From: an uncultured SAR116 cluster alpha proteobacterium
GTDB lineage: Bacteria; Pseudomonadota; Alphaproteobacteria; Puniceispirillales; Puniceispirillaceae
Direction: 5' to 3'
Assembly (NCBI GenBank): GCA_902547925.1
Contig: CACCQD010000014.1
Coordinates: 1-41,674 of the forward strand
Length of the DNA: 41,674 bases
Each line of letters opens with the position of its first letter. The stretch's first letter is position 1. This document shows positions 15,078 to 24,049 of this stretch, piece after piece. The position numbers and the translations under genes are program-made. The notes under the pieces are model-generated. The model had not been told where the DNA came from, did not search any database, and saw nothing but the letters and a program-made list of their open reading frames with translations.

Positions 15078-16536
15078 CTCTGGTAAGCAACGAGTTGGCA
15101 CCGGGCGCAATCAACTGTGAGTTAGCGCCATATTCGCTGCCAGTCTCGACAGCCTCGGCAATGCTGCGGATGGCGCTGTCATGCCCGCCAAGTTCAAGAT
15201 AATCCGCGCGGCTGACAGTAAATTCCAGAGGCGCTACCAGAGCAGGCGTTGGCACATAACCAAACGCATTGTCCGGCAAATTCAGAACGTCAAGCATGAT
15301 CGTGATGCCACCGCCGGGCCAGACATAGGCCGGTACGCCACCACATGATACGGCGGTATGCTGCGCCTGTACTGACCGGGTCAATTTGACCGGGTTTTTT
15401 GTTGCGCCGGCACGCAATGAACCGCCGGCACCGCCCATAAACAGAACAGTACAGAGCGCCGGCTCACAATTTTCCGTGATCAGGTCAACGCTCGGTCGTA
15501 ATGTCTGGGGCAGGGGCTTTGCCTGTGGTTGCAATTCCTCATCAAGCTCGAAATAGGCAAATTGGTCTCCGGTGGTTGAAACCATGAGCAAGGTCAGGCC
15601 CGGCCGGGCGCCCTTTTTCGGACTCCAGTCACCCAGAATGGTCAGGGGATCCTGAATGTCGGTGCCACCCCAGCCAAGCCCCGGTTCGGCGACTTGAAAA
15701 TACCGGCCCGGGGTGGAGCGCCTGCCCTTGATCTTGATGCCCGTCTCCGGCCAGTTAATGACCTTGCCAGCCTGATGCTCGGAAACGACGCCGGTGATAT
15801 GGTCATCGACCACCACGACCTCATCGACCAGCCCTTTCCATTGAGATGCAAACATGCCAATCGTCGCCGAGCCGCAGCCGACGCGCATTCGTTTCTCGGC
15901 AACGCCATTGACGATCGGTGCTTCGCCTGCCTGCACGGTGACAGTGGCACCGTCGTCAATCGTAAGTTCGACAGCCTCCCTGTTGCACATGCGCGTAAGC
16001 GTGTCACAGGTTGTTCGGCCTTCCTGTTTCGACCCGCCGGTCAAATGATCAACGCCGCCAAGCGAGAGCATCTGCGAGCCATATTCGGAGGTGATCATCA
16101 GGCCAACCGCCTCGCCATTGCAGCGCACGATTGCCCCCTCCTTGCCAAGATGGCGATCAGTGTCAATCTTAACCTTGACCCCGCAATATGAGAAAATTGC
16201 CTCGGTAACGACGGTGACAAAATCAACACCCTCGATTTCCCGGCTGATAATGAAGGGGGCAGGCTTGTAGTCCGGATAGGTCGTGCCAGCACCGACAGCG
16301 GTGACAAACATCTGGTCGCTCTGGTCAAAGCCACCGTCCCAGCCAGCGCCAAGAAACGGCTTTACCTGATCACCAGCGGCAAGCCGCCGATCAAGGATGG
16401 TCAAAGGATCCAGCCGCACAATCTTGCCGTCGTCGTTGGCATAGCGATCACAGGCTCCGCTTTTGCCCTCAGCAATGTAGCACATAACCGGACAGGCATC
16501 GCATCTGATCTTTTCGTCCTTCTGCCTCGCCGTCAT
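15061..16536 (-). CDS. 6-hydroxynicotinate reductase homologue
   Basis: 491 residues. It starts with a four-Cys cluster, C12-x2-C15-x3-C19-x9-C29 (RCDACPVMCYIAEGKSGACD), likely an Fe-S site. Further landmarks are TVVTEAIFSYCGVKVKIDTDRHLG, EKRMRVGCGSATIGMFA and TRSVQAQHTAVSCGGVPAYVWPGGG. In Eubacterium barkeri the namesake reduces 6-hydroxynicotinate to 1,4,5,6-tetrahydro-6-oxonicotinate with reduced ferredoxin. Here the assignment is by family resemblance; the true substrate may be a related heterocycle. Its ATG overlaps the hydroxylase stop by 4 bases. Confidence 0.8.
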   Translation of the reverse strand: MTARQKDEKIRCDACPVMCYIAEGKSGACDRYANDDGKIVRLDPLTILDRRLAAGDQVKPFLGAGWDGGFDQSDQMFVTAVGAGTTYPDYKPAPFIISREIEGVDFVTVVTEAIFSYCGVKVKIDTDRHLGKEGAIVRCNGEAVGLMITSEYGSQMLSLGGVDHLTGGSKQEGRTTCDTLTRMCNREAVELTIDDGATVTVQAGEAPIVNGVAEKRMRVGCGSATIGMFASQWKGLVDEVVVVDDHITGVVSEHQAGKVINWPETGIKIKGRRSTPGRYFQVAEPGLGWGGTDIQDPLTILGDWSPKKGARPGLTLLMVSTTGDQFAYFELDEELQPQAKPLPQTLRPSVDLITENCEPALCTVLFMGGAGGSLRAGATKNPVKLTRSVQAQHTAVSCGGVPAYVWPGGGITIMLDVLNLPDNAFGYVPTPALVAPLEFTVSRADYLELGGHDSAIRSIAEAVETGSEYGANSQLIAPGANSLLTRDDDDG

Positions 16537-19301
16537 CTGCCATCTCCTGACTGGTTGGCGTCAATTGCAGCCAGAACTCGGTGGGGCAGCGCCGGAACCA
16601 TTTCAAGATCAGCCCCGCTTGCATGGTGAATGGCGTTGAGGATGGCAGGTGCTGCCGGTATCAACACATGCTCACCAAGACCCTTTGCACCCATCGGTCC
16701 AACCGGATCGGGTTTTTCAATGAAAATTGTCTCGATTGTTGGCATATCGCCAATCGAGGGGATCAGATAATCATGCAGATTCTCAGTTCGCCCGGGGATG
16801 AATTCCTCCATCAGCGCCATACCAAGACCCTGTGCGATTCCACCCTCAATCTGTCCGGTGGCAAGAACCGGATTGATCACGCGGCCAAGGTCATGCGCGG
16901 CAACCATGTGCAGCACCTGGACGGTACCAAGCAACAGGTCAACCTCGACCTCGGCAATCTGCGCACCATAGCCATAGACCTCATAGGGACTGCCCTGACC
17001 ATCCTCGTCAAGTGGTTTGGTCTGCGGGTCAAAACTCTCTTCGGCGCGCAGAACATACCCAAATGCGTCAACCGGCATGTCTGAAAGTTCAATATGCTGG
17101 GTGTCGACATCGCCGCTGATGATAATTTTTGATCCCTCAAGCCTTAGGGTGGCACTGTCATCCATATTGCTGAGGCGCAGAATATCGCGGCGCAGCGCAA
17201 GCCCGGACAATTCAGCCGCCTTGCCGGTGATGAATGTCTGGCGTGATGCCGAGGTTTTGCCACAATCCGGGGTCACTGCAGTATCTGGTCCGATCAATTC
17301 GAAATCTGCAAGGCTAACTCCAAGCGCATCGGCGCAAATCTGGGTAATGACCGTATTGGCTCCCTGACCTATATCCGTTGCGCCCTGATGCAGCCTCAGC
17401 TCTCCTTGCGGTGTGATTCCGAGGCGAACGGTGGACGGATTGGGGAGGGCGGTGTTGCCACAGCCATACCAGCAGGAGGCAACGCCGATGCCGCGTTTGA
17501 CATGCTTATTTGCGGCGTTAAAATGCGCCACGCGGTCACCCGCAGCTTGCCACCCATCGGAGAGCGCCATAAGACATTCGGCAATGCCGACCCCATGAAG
17601 CTGTTGACCACAAACCGTTCTGTCACCGTCACGAAGCGCGTTCTGCACCCTGATCTGAAGCCGGTCAAGCCCCACGGCGTCTGCCAGCCGGTCCATGAGT
17701 TTTTCCTGCAGGAGTGCGGCCTGCGGCACCCCGAAACCGCGAAACGCGCCGGCGACCGGTCCGTTAGTATGAATCGCGCTTGCCTCGGCAAGATAATGTG
17801 GCACACGATATGGACCAGACGCATGTATCGGAACGCGTGTTGCAACGGTTGGTCCCCAGCTAGCATAGGCACCGGTGTTGAAATCACCCTCAAAAATCAT
17901 CCCAGCGATCGTTCCATCGCGATCCGCCGACAGCCGCCCCTGCATCTTTGCCGGGTGGCGCTTTGTCGTCGATGTCATCGATTCATGACGTGTGTAGACC
18001 ATGCGGCAGGGCCGTCCTGTTTTCAGGGCGGCCAGACCAAGAAGGGGCTGCAGGGATACATCCAGCTTTGTGCCAAATCCGCCTCCAGCAGCGGCCGGAA
18101 CAATCCGAACACGCGCCAGCGGCAGGCCCAGAACCTTCGCCGTATCCTCCTGATCCATCACCGGCGCCTGCGTACAGGCGGCGATGGTCACTATATCGCC
18201 ATCCATCCAGGCGCATCCAGCCTCGGGTTCGATGGGCGCATGTTCGACATAGCTAGTACTGATGGTGGCGTCGACGACGATTTCGCCATGGTCCAGCCCT
18301 GCTGCGCCATCACCCGATTTCACCCTGCCAGTAATAAGAAGATTACCATCACGGTTTTCATGCAGAATGATATCCTTGGCGGCTCTCGCCTCCTCAATAC
18401 TCATCACCGGCTCGAGAGGTGTCCAGACAATCGGAAAGTCCTCGAGGTCGAAGCTGGCAAGTTGATCAGCGTCACCAACGACAAGGGCAACAGCCTCACC
18501 GCGGAAGCGGGCAATTGTCTCGGCAAGCGCCGGCTGATCGGCAAAGGGTGGGATCACACCAAACGCGTTTACGCCGGCAATGTCTGCGGCGGTGACAATT
18601 GTTTCGATGAACGGGTGGCGTGATTGCCATTCCTCAATGTCGCCAAATGTGAATGCAGCATGAAAATGCGGCGACCTGATCGCCCGAATAAGCAGCGCAT
18701 CATCGGGCCAGTGATCAGCCCCAAATACCTCGCTGAAAGTAACTTTCTGGTGTCCGTCAAGACGCCATACCCCAGCCCCCACAGCCGCACCGGCGGCAGG
18801 CGAGGGCTGTTCCACTGGGTAGGTACCGGCATCAAGCACGGCATCGATGATTTTGATGTAGCCTGTACAGCGACACAACACGCCACCAAGCGCATCCTGA
18901 ACGGCCTGTCTGTCCGGCCTTGGATTTTGCCGTAACAGCGCGGTTGCCGCCATCATCATGCCTGGCGTGCAAATTCCGCATTGGGCGGCACCATGGCGCA
19001 GGAAGGATTGCTGCAAGGCCGACAGCCTGTCATCTTCCTCATTCAGCGACATTGCGGTTTCAATCCTGCGGCCACTGGCCTGTCCGGCAGGAACAAGACA
19101 GGCGCAGACCGGATCACCATCAAGAAGGATTGTGCATGCCCCGCAATCACCTGCATTACAGCCAATTTTGGTGTCGCGCAGCCCGAACTTCTCACGTAGA
19201 GCATCGCTGAGCCGCATCGAATGTGGACATTCGATTTCCTTGCTAACTCCGTTAACAGTAAAATTCATCCGATTGCCAGTCTGTGATACGCCATCCATCA
19301 T
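16533..19301 (-). CDS. Molybdenum hydroxylase, fused 2Fe-2S and molybdopterin subunits
   Basis: 922 residues combining two normally separate subunits of the xanthine dehydrogenase/CO dehydrogenase family. Residues 12-160 carry two 2Fe-2S centres: CNAGDCGACTILL (C48, C53, C56, C68) and CGICTPGMMM with CRCTGY. Residues 185-922 are the Mo-pterin domain: VPAAAGGGFGTKLD, GAFRGFGVPQAAL, GATDIGQGANTVI and KGLGEHVLIPAAPAI with the catalytic Glu at about 877. Such enzymes hydroxylate N-heterocycles using water; nicotinate 6-hydroxylation is the inferred reaction. It overlaps the FAD gene by 4 bases. Confidence 0.93.
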   Translation of the reverse strand: MMDGVSQTGNRMNFTVNGVSKEIECPHSMRLSDALREKFGLRDTKIGCNAGDCGACTILLDGDPVCACLVPAGQASGRRIETAMSLNEEDDRLSALQQSFLRHGAAQCGICTPGMMMAATALLRQNPRPDRQAVQDALGGVLCRCTGYIKIIDAVLDAGTYPVEQPSPAAGAAVGAGVWRLDGHQKVTFSEVFGADHWPDDALLIRAIRSPHFHAAFTFGDIEEWQSRHPFIETIVTAADIAGVNAFGVIPPFADQPALAETIARFRGEAVALVVGDADQLASFDLEDFPIVWTPLEPVMSIEEARAAKDIILHENRDGNLLITGRVKSGDGAAGLDHGEIVVDATISTSYVEHAPIEPEAGCAWMDGDIVTIAACTQAPVMDQEDTAKVLGLPLARVRIVPAAAGGGFGTKLDVSLQPLLGLAALKTGRPCRMVYTRHESMTSTTKRHPAKMQGRLSADRDGTIAGMIFEGDFNTGAYASWGPTVATRVPIHASGPYRVPHYLAEASAIHTNGPVAGAFRGFGVPQAALLQEKLMDRLADAVGLDRLQIRVQNALRDGDRTVCGQQLHGVGIAECLMALSDGWQAAGDRVAHFNAANKHVKRGIGVASCWYGCGNTALPNPSTVRLGITPQGELRLHQGATDIGQGANTVITQICADALGVSLADFELIGPDTAVTPDCGKTSASRQTFITGKAAELSGLALRRDILRLSNMDDSATLRLEGSKIIISGDVDTQHIELSDMPVDAFGYVLRAEESFDPQTKPLDEDGQGSPYEVYGYGAQIAEVEVDLLLGTVQVLHMVAAHDLGRVINPVLATGQIEGGIAQGLGMALMEEFIPGRTENLHDYLIPSIGDMPTIETIFIEKPDPVGPMGAKGLGEHVLIPAAPAILNAIHHASGADLEMVPALPHRVLAAIDANQSGDGR

Positions 19302-20143
19302 GACACCTTAGAACAAAGATCTGCAATCACGCGGTGGCTGATCTCAGCTGCGGCCCTGTGCCGATACTCTGCCGAGGCGCGCACATCGGCAATTGGCGAG
19401 AGTGAAGAACTGATGCCCGTGAGCATCTCGCGCGCCAGTTCAGGGGCGTCTTTCACGTCTAAACCAACAAGCGCGTCCTCTAGTTCCCAAAGGCGCACAG
19501 CAACCGGCGCGCAGGCACCTACAGCAACCCGTGCAGCGCTGATCCTGGCTCCATCGACAGCCAGCCGGACGGCAACCATGGCGATTGAAATGACCAGATA
19601 ATGCCGCGCGCCTAGCTTGTAAAATGCAGAGATCCCGGTTTCGGCCGTTTCTGGGACATGAATGGCGACCACCAGCTCATCTGGCGCAAGCGCCGTTTGC
19701 CGTGCCCCGGTCAGAAATTTAGCAAGCTCAAGCCGTCGGCGACCACGCACGGATAACAGCTCGATTTCCACGTCAAGCGCCATCAGACAGGGCACGCTGT
19801 CAGCCGCTGGTGACGCCGTGCACAGATTACCGCCAATTGTACCGCTGTTCTGGATTTGCACGGCACCGATCTCGCGGCTTGCCTGCTTGAGCATTGCATA
19901 GCTGGCAGGAAGCGGTGTCTGCAGGATTTCACGCCAGCTTGTCGCTGCCCCAAACCGCCGCCATCCATCCTTCATCTCTATGCCGCGAAGCTCGTCAATA
20001 GCCGTGATGTCAAGAAGTGGGCCGTCAAGCGTGGGCGTATGGCGCGTGGGATAGATATCAGTACAACCCGCCATAACCAGAGGCTGTTCTGCCGCCAGCC
20101 AGTCCAATGCGTCATCGAGTTTGTCGGGCCGTAGATACGCCAT
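19298..20143 (-). CDS. Molybdenum hydroxylase FAD-binding subunit
   Basis: 281 residues of the CoxM/XdhB type. VMAGCTDIYPTRH is the first FAD loop and IQNSGTIGGNLCTASPAADS the second, binding the isoalloxazine and phosphates. The C-terminal CO_deh_flav_C domain follows from about 175 (FYKLGARHYLVISIAMVAVRL). It passes electrons from the FeS centres to the external acceptor. It is the first gene of the long minus-strand operon that runs to 12331, and its start lies 33 bases from the MarR operator. Confidence 0.93.
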   Translation of the reverse strand: MAYLRPDKLDDALDWLAAEQPLVMAGCTDIYPTRHTPTLDGPLLDITAIDELRGIEMKDGWRRFGAATSWREILQTPLPASYAMLKQASREIGAVQIQNSGTIGGNLCTASPAADSVPCLMALDVEIELLSVRGRRRLELAKFLTGARQTALAPDELVVAIHVPETAETGISAFYKLGARHYLVISIAMVAVRLAVDGARISAARVAVGACAPVAVRLWELEDALVGLDVKDAPELAREMLTGISSSLSPIADVRASAEYRHRAAAEISHRVIADLCSKVS

Positions 20144-20172
20144 CGACCAAGCACCAGATACTGTTGCAAAAA

Positions 20173-20190
20173 TTGTTTGTGTACAAATAG
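20173..20190 (+). promoter_or_regulatory. Probable MarR operator (hydroxylase/marR divergent promoter)
   Basis: TTGTTTGTGTACAAATAG, with near-palindromic core TTTGTGTACAAA (20176-20187), sits between the divergent hydroxylase operon and marR. Related sites occur at 25463, 26967, 30959 and 30992. Confidence 0.65.
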
Positions 20191-20261
20191 ACTGTGCTAT
20201 GCTGACAGGGGTGTGTCAACTGGGATTTGTGGCTATCATGCCGCAGGCAGGAGACCGGATT

Positions 20262-20681
20262 ATGGAAGACAGCGACAGCTACATTCTGGAAAGCCAGATT
20301 GGCTTTGTCATGCGCCGTGTGGTGCAGCGCCATATCGCGATTTTCTTCTCTCTCATTCCGGATTTGACGCCGACGCAGTTTGCCGCACTTGCCAAACTGT
20401 GTGAGTTGGGTCAGGCATCACAGAACGAGCTTGGAAGGTTGACCTCGATGGATGTTGCCACAATCAAGGGGGTGGTTGACAGGTTGCGGGGGCGTGGGCT
20501 GGTTTCGGCTGAACCACTCGCCACTGACAAGCGCCGGCTGATTCTGACCCCAACCCCACAGGGCAAGGCGCTTTACAGAAAGTTGGTCTCAAGGGCGCGC
20601 GAGGTATCGCAGCAAACGCTAAGCCCCCTGTCAGAGGCTGAGAGCCAGCAATTGATGATGTTACTCAGAAAACTTGACTGA
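20262..20681 (+). CDS. MarR-family transcriptional regulator
   Basis: 139 residues from the ATG preceded by AGGAG (MEDSDSYILESQIGFVMRRV). Upstream in-frame starts at 20121 and 20239 are less likely; the former would translate through the operator. The winged helix is clear: LTPTQFAALAKLCELGQASQNELGRL, DVATIKGVVDRLRGRGLV (recognition helix), then the wing ATDKRRLILTPTPQGKALY. MarR proteins are usually repressors released by an aromatic or heterocyclic ligand. It probably controls all units of this island, including itself. Confidence 0.93.
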   Translation: MEDSDSYILESQIGFVMRRVVQRHIAIFFSLIPDLTPTQFAALAKLCELGQASQNELGRLTSMDVATIKGVVDRLRGRGLVSAEPLATDKRRLILTPTPQGKALYRKLVSRAREVSQQTLSPLSEAESQQLMMLLRKLD

Positions 20682-20689
20682 GCTGTCGA

Positions 20690-21388
20690 TTAAACGCCAA
20701 CAAACCGCGTCAGAAGTTCTGGTTTTGCCTCAAGTTCGGCGGTGATAACAGGTGGGTGATTCCTGCCATTTTCCAGAAAAACCACGCGATCAGCGATTGA
20801 CAGAACGGCATCGACGCGCTGTTCGACCAGAAGAATGGCAACACCGCGCGCGCGCAGTGTCGTTACCGCCTTCCTGATTTGTTCAATCATCGAGGGTTGA
20901 AGTCCTTCTGTCGGTTCATCGAGAAGCAGCACCGAGGGGTTGATACAAAGCGCTCGGCCAGTGGCCAGCATCTGCTGTTCACCACCAGACAGAGTGTCAG
21001 CACGCTGGTCAAGACGTTCACGCAGACGCGGGAACATGCCAAGCACTTGATCGCGGATATCATCGCCCTGCTGGCGCACCATCAGCCCAATTTCCAGATT
21101 CTCGGCAACAGTCAGTTCGGCGAACAGCCGGCGTCCCTGTGGAATGTAGCCGATGCCACGTTTTGGCACCTCATGAGCCGGGAGCGAGGAGACCGTCTCG
21201 CCACTCACCTCAACCGAGCCGGCATTGGCCGGGATCAACCCCATGATCGTTTTCATGCAGGTTGTCTTTCCTGCACCATTGCGTCCCAACAGACAGACAA
21301 TCTCGCCTGCGTTCACCTCAAACGAGATGTCATGAAGGACCTGCGCATCGCCATAGCTAGATGATAAATTCCGGATTGAGAGCATCAT
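20690..21388 (-). CDS. livF: Branched-chain-type ABC importer ATPase (LivF-like)
   Basis: 232 residues. Walker A is GRNGAGKTT, the Q-loop is in IGYIPQGRRLF, the signature is LSGGEQQMLATGRAL, Walker B is VLLLDEPTEGL and the H-loop region reads LLVEQR, where Gln replaces His as usual in LivF. It drives import by the HAAT-family transporter encoded upstream. It ends 8 bases from the convergent marR stop and overlaps livG by 4 bases. Confidence 0.95.
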   Translation of the reverse strand: MMLSIRNLSSSYGDAQVLHDISFEVNAGEIVCLLGRNGAGKTTCMKTIMGLIPANAGSVEVSGETVSSLPAHEVPKRGIGYIPQGRRLFAELTVAENLEIGLMVRQQGDDIRDQVLGMFPRLRERLDQRADTLSGGEQQMLATGRALCINPSVLLLDEPTEGLQPSMIEQIRKAVTTLRARGVAILLVEQRVDAVLSIADRVVFLENGRNHPPVITAELEAKPELLTRFVGV

Positions 21389-22107
21389 CCTGTCCCCAGA
21401 TAGGCAGCCTGCACAGCGGCATTTTCGCGTATTTCACCAGGTGTGCCCTCGGCGAGAATTTCGCCACCATTGAGAACCGTGATCGCGTCGGCGGTCTGCA
21501 TCACAACATGGATATTATGTTCGATCAGCAAAATCGTCATCTCGCCTGCAAGACCGTGGATCAGGGAGATGAAATCGACAATCTCACTGTCGGCTAGGCC
21601 CTGTGTTGGCTCATCGAGAATTAGCAGCCTCGGTTGCTGGCTGATGCCCATGGCAATCTCCAGAAGGCGTTGATGGCCATAGCTGAGATCACCGGCAAGC
21701 TGGTTGGCGCGTTCGGCGATGCCAACACGCTCCAATGCGTCGCTGGCGCGTTTTGTTGTCGCTGCTTCATTGCCGCCTGTGCGCCACCGCAGGGCCAGCG
21801 CAACATTCTCTTGGACGGACAGGCGGCCATAGATCGACGTGATCTGAAAGGTGTAGGCCATGCCAGCGCGGATGCGCTGATGCGCTGGCAGATGCGTTAT
21901 ACTCTGCCCATCAAAGGTGACTGATCCCGCACTTGCCGGAATGCGTCCGGATAGCAGGCCGACATAGGTTGTCTTGCCGGCGCCATTCGGACCAATCAGC
22001 GCACGCACCTGGCCCTCAGGAAGGTCAAAATCGACATTCTCGACAGCCTTCAATCCGCCAAAATGGCGGCTGAGTCCGCGTGTTGACAACAACATCATGG
22101 CAGCCAC
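21385..22107 (-). CDS. livG: Branched-chain-type ABC importer ATPase (LivG-like)
   Basis: 240 residues. Walker A is GPNGAGKTT, the signature region is LSYGHQRLLEIAMGI, Walker B is LLILDEPTQGL and the H-loop is ILLIEHNIHVV. It pairs with the LivF-like protein. It overlaps livM by 13 bases. Confidence 0.95.
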   Translation of the reverse strand: MAAMMLLSTRGLSRHFGGLKAVENVDFDLPEGQVRALIGPNGAGKTTYVGLLSGRIPASAGSVTFDGQSITHLPAHQRIRAGMAYTFQITSIYGRLSVQENVALALRWRTGGNEAATTKRASDALERVGIAERANQLAGDLSYGHQRLLEIAMGISQQPRLLILDEPTQGLADSEIVDFISLIHGLAGEMTILLIEHNIHVVMQTADAITVLNGGEILAEGTPGEIRENAAVQAAYLGTG

Positions 22108-23039
22108 CTCAGCGTTCGTCGTCGCAATTCACCGACAAGCCCCTGTGGCGCAAACAGAGTCAGCAGTACAAGTGTCAGTCCGGCGATCAGCATGTAGGCT
22201 GTTGATATGTCGCTTGACAGGTCAATTAGATAGAACATGAATAGCGTGCCGACAAAGGGGCCCAACACCGTGCCGGCACCGCCAAGCAGCACCCAGAGCA
22301 GGGGGAAAATGGAATATTGCACCGAGGCGAAGGTGGCTCCGGCATAGCCGAACAACAGCCCGTAACCAGCCCCTGCAGCGGCAGACATTGTACCGGACAG
22401 CAGGATCGCCAGCAGCTTGTGAAGATGCACGTCATAGCCAAGCATACGGGTGCGCTCTTCATTTTCGCGGATGGCGACAAGAACCCGGCCAAAACCAGTC
22501 TGCACAACACGCAGCGTGATGAACAGACAGACGGCAAACAGCACCAGCGCGGCCAGATAGCGATTCATCGGATCAGACAAATCAATGCCGCCAATCTGCC
22601 GCGCCGCCTTCTGGATGACAAATCCCTCATCACCTCTTGTATATTCGCCGAAATACAGCGCCGCCAGATAGCCGGCCTGAGCAAACATCAATGTGACGAT
22701 CATGAAGGCGACTCCTGCCGTGCGCAGCGAGAGAATGCCAACGACCAGAGACATTGCAAGGCCACTGGCAAGGCCGACAATTATTGCTGGTCCTGCCGAC
22801 CATCCGAGATGCTGCACCGTCAGTGACATACCGTACATGCCAGCAGCAAAGAACAGCGCATGGCCCAGACTCAGCAATCCGGTATAGCCAAACAGCATGT
22901 TGTAACCCATGGCATAGCAGGCAAGCACCATCACTCGGGCCAGATTGCCGTGGTGATAGTCAGGCAGGATGAAATTCAGCGCCAGCAGCAGCGTCACCAC
23001 ACCAATATGAAGGCCCCATGATTTGCGGATCTCGCTCAT
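22095..23039 (-). CDS. livM: Branched-chain-type ABC importer permease (LivM-like)
   Basis: 314 residues with multiple membrane helices (VVTLLLALNFILP, MVLACYAMGYNMLFGYTGLLSLGHALFF, AALVLFAVCLFITL). The family segment GYTGLLSLGHALFFAAGMYG and the coupling motif RENEERTRMLGYDVHLHKLLA are present. It overlaps livH by 4 bases. Confidence 0.95.
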   Translation of the reverse strand: MSEIRKSWGLHIGVVTLLLALNFILPDYHHGNLARVMVLACYAMGYNMLFGYTGLLSLGHALFFAAGMYGMSLTVQHLGWSAGPAIIVGLASGLAMSLVVGILSLRTAGVAFMIVTLMFAQAGYLAALYFGEYTRGDEGFVIQKAARQIGGIDLSDPMNRYLAALVLFAVCLFITLRVVQTGFGRVLVAIRENEERTRMLGYDVHLHKLLAILLSGTMSAAAGAGYGLLFGYAGATFASVQYSIFPLLWVLLGGAGTVLGPFVGTLFMFYLIDLSSDISTAYMLIAGLTLVLLTLFAPQGLVGELRRRTLRWLP

Positions 23040-23962
23040 AGGCCACGTTTCCCAAACAGGCCCTGCGGCATGAAAATCAGAACAAAGGCCACGCCAAGCG
23101 TTGCGATGATCTTGGCCAGTGTTGGCGAGAAGAAGACTGAAATCATTCCATCGCTGATGCCGATCAACAGCGCGGCAACAACCGTGCCGGGAAGACTGCC
23201 AAGCCCCCCGATGATGACAACGATGAAGGACAGCAGTAACGGGTCATGCCCCATCAGATAATGGGCCTGCTGAATGGGAACGATAAGCACACCGGCAAGT
23301 GCCGCCAGAGCCGCGCCAAGGCCGAAAACAGCACCATAAACCCTGCCAACAGGAATGCCAAAGGCCTGCGCTGTCTCACGGTCAAGCTGGGTTGCCCGCA
23401 TCAACAGGCCAAAGCGAGTGCGTGTCATCAACATCCAGATGCCTGTCAGCAACATGACCGCGGCCATGATCACGGCAAGTTTGTAGGTTGTCGTGCCAAG
23501 CCCCCATGGCCAATAGAGTGACAGACCTCTCTCTGTCCACTCAAAAAGTGGAATCGACAGCCGCTGATTGAATGGTGCCTCAACGGGACGCGCGTCGGGA
23601 CCATAGGTCATCAGCGTGAACTGCTGGATGATGTACAACAGCCCGATTGTCGCAACGATTGTGCGTTCGGGATCATATTCGATGCGTTTGAGAACAAGCT
23701 GATTTGCAGTAACGGCAACGCAGGCGGTCAGCGGTGGCGCAACCAGTAATGCCGCCAGAAAACCCCAGGCGGGGTGTCCTTCAAAGAGGCTGGCAATCTG
23801 CCATGCCAGAACCGCGCCCACCATGAAAAATTCACCATGGGCGACATTGACGACGCGCATCACGCCAAAGACCAGCGACAGGCCAAGCGCCATCAGCGAC
23901 AGAACCGCCGCCGTCACAAGCCCTTCAAGCAATCCGAGAATGAGATAGGGAACAAGTTCCAT
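23036..23962 (-). CDS. livH: Branched-chain-type ABC importer permease (LivH-like)
   Basis: 308 residues. VFGVMRVVNVAHGEFFMVGA is the LivH signature, RATQLDRETAQAFGIPVGRVYG is the ATPase-contact loop and VVIIGGLGSLPGTVVAALLIG is the conserved C-terminal motif. It follows the binding-protein gene after 87 bases. Confidence 0.95.
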   Translation of the reverse strand: MELVPYLILGLLEGLVTAAVLSLMALGLSLVFGVMRVVNVAHGEFFMVGAVLAWQIASLFEGHPAWGFLAALLVAPPLTACVAVTANQLVLKRIEYDPERTIVATIGLLYIIQQFTLMTYGPDARPVEAPFNQRLSIPLFEWTERGLSLYWPWGLGTTTYKLAVIMAAVMLLTGIWMLMTRTRFGLLMRATQLDRETAQAFGIPVGRVYGAVFGLGAALAALAGVLIVPIQQAHYLMGHDPLLLSFIVVIIGGLGSLPGTVVAALLIGISDGMISVFFSPTLAKIIATLGVAFVLIFMPQGLFGKRGL

Positions 23963-24049
23963 GTTACAGGTGAGATCAAAATCCCGGGGCAGGGGTGAAG
24001 GGGCACAGATGAGGCAGCCCGGCGTTGCCGCCGGGCTGGTTCGGGTCGT

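Noticed and set aside
17388-18623. Long plus-strand ORF of 411 codons
   Set aside because: It lies fully antisense to the hydroxylase gene, which has clear catalytic motifs. Its translation is low-complexity and shows no domain.
20121-20261. N-terminally extended MarR start
   Set aside because: The extension would translate through the operator and lacks a ribosome site. The ATG at 20262 has AGGAG and begins the conserved helix.
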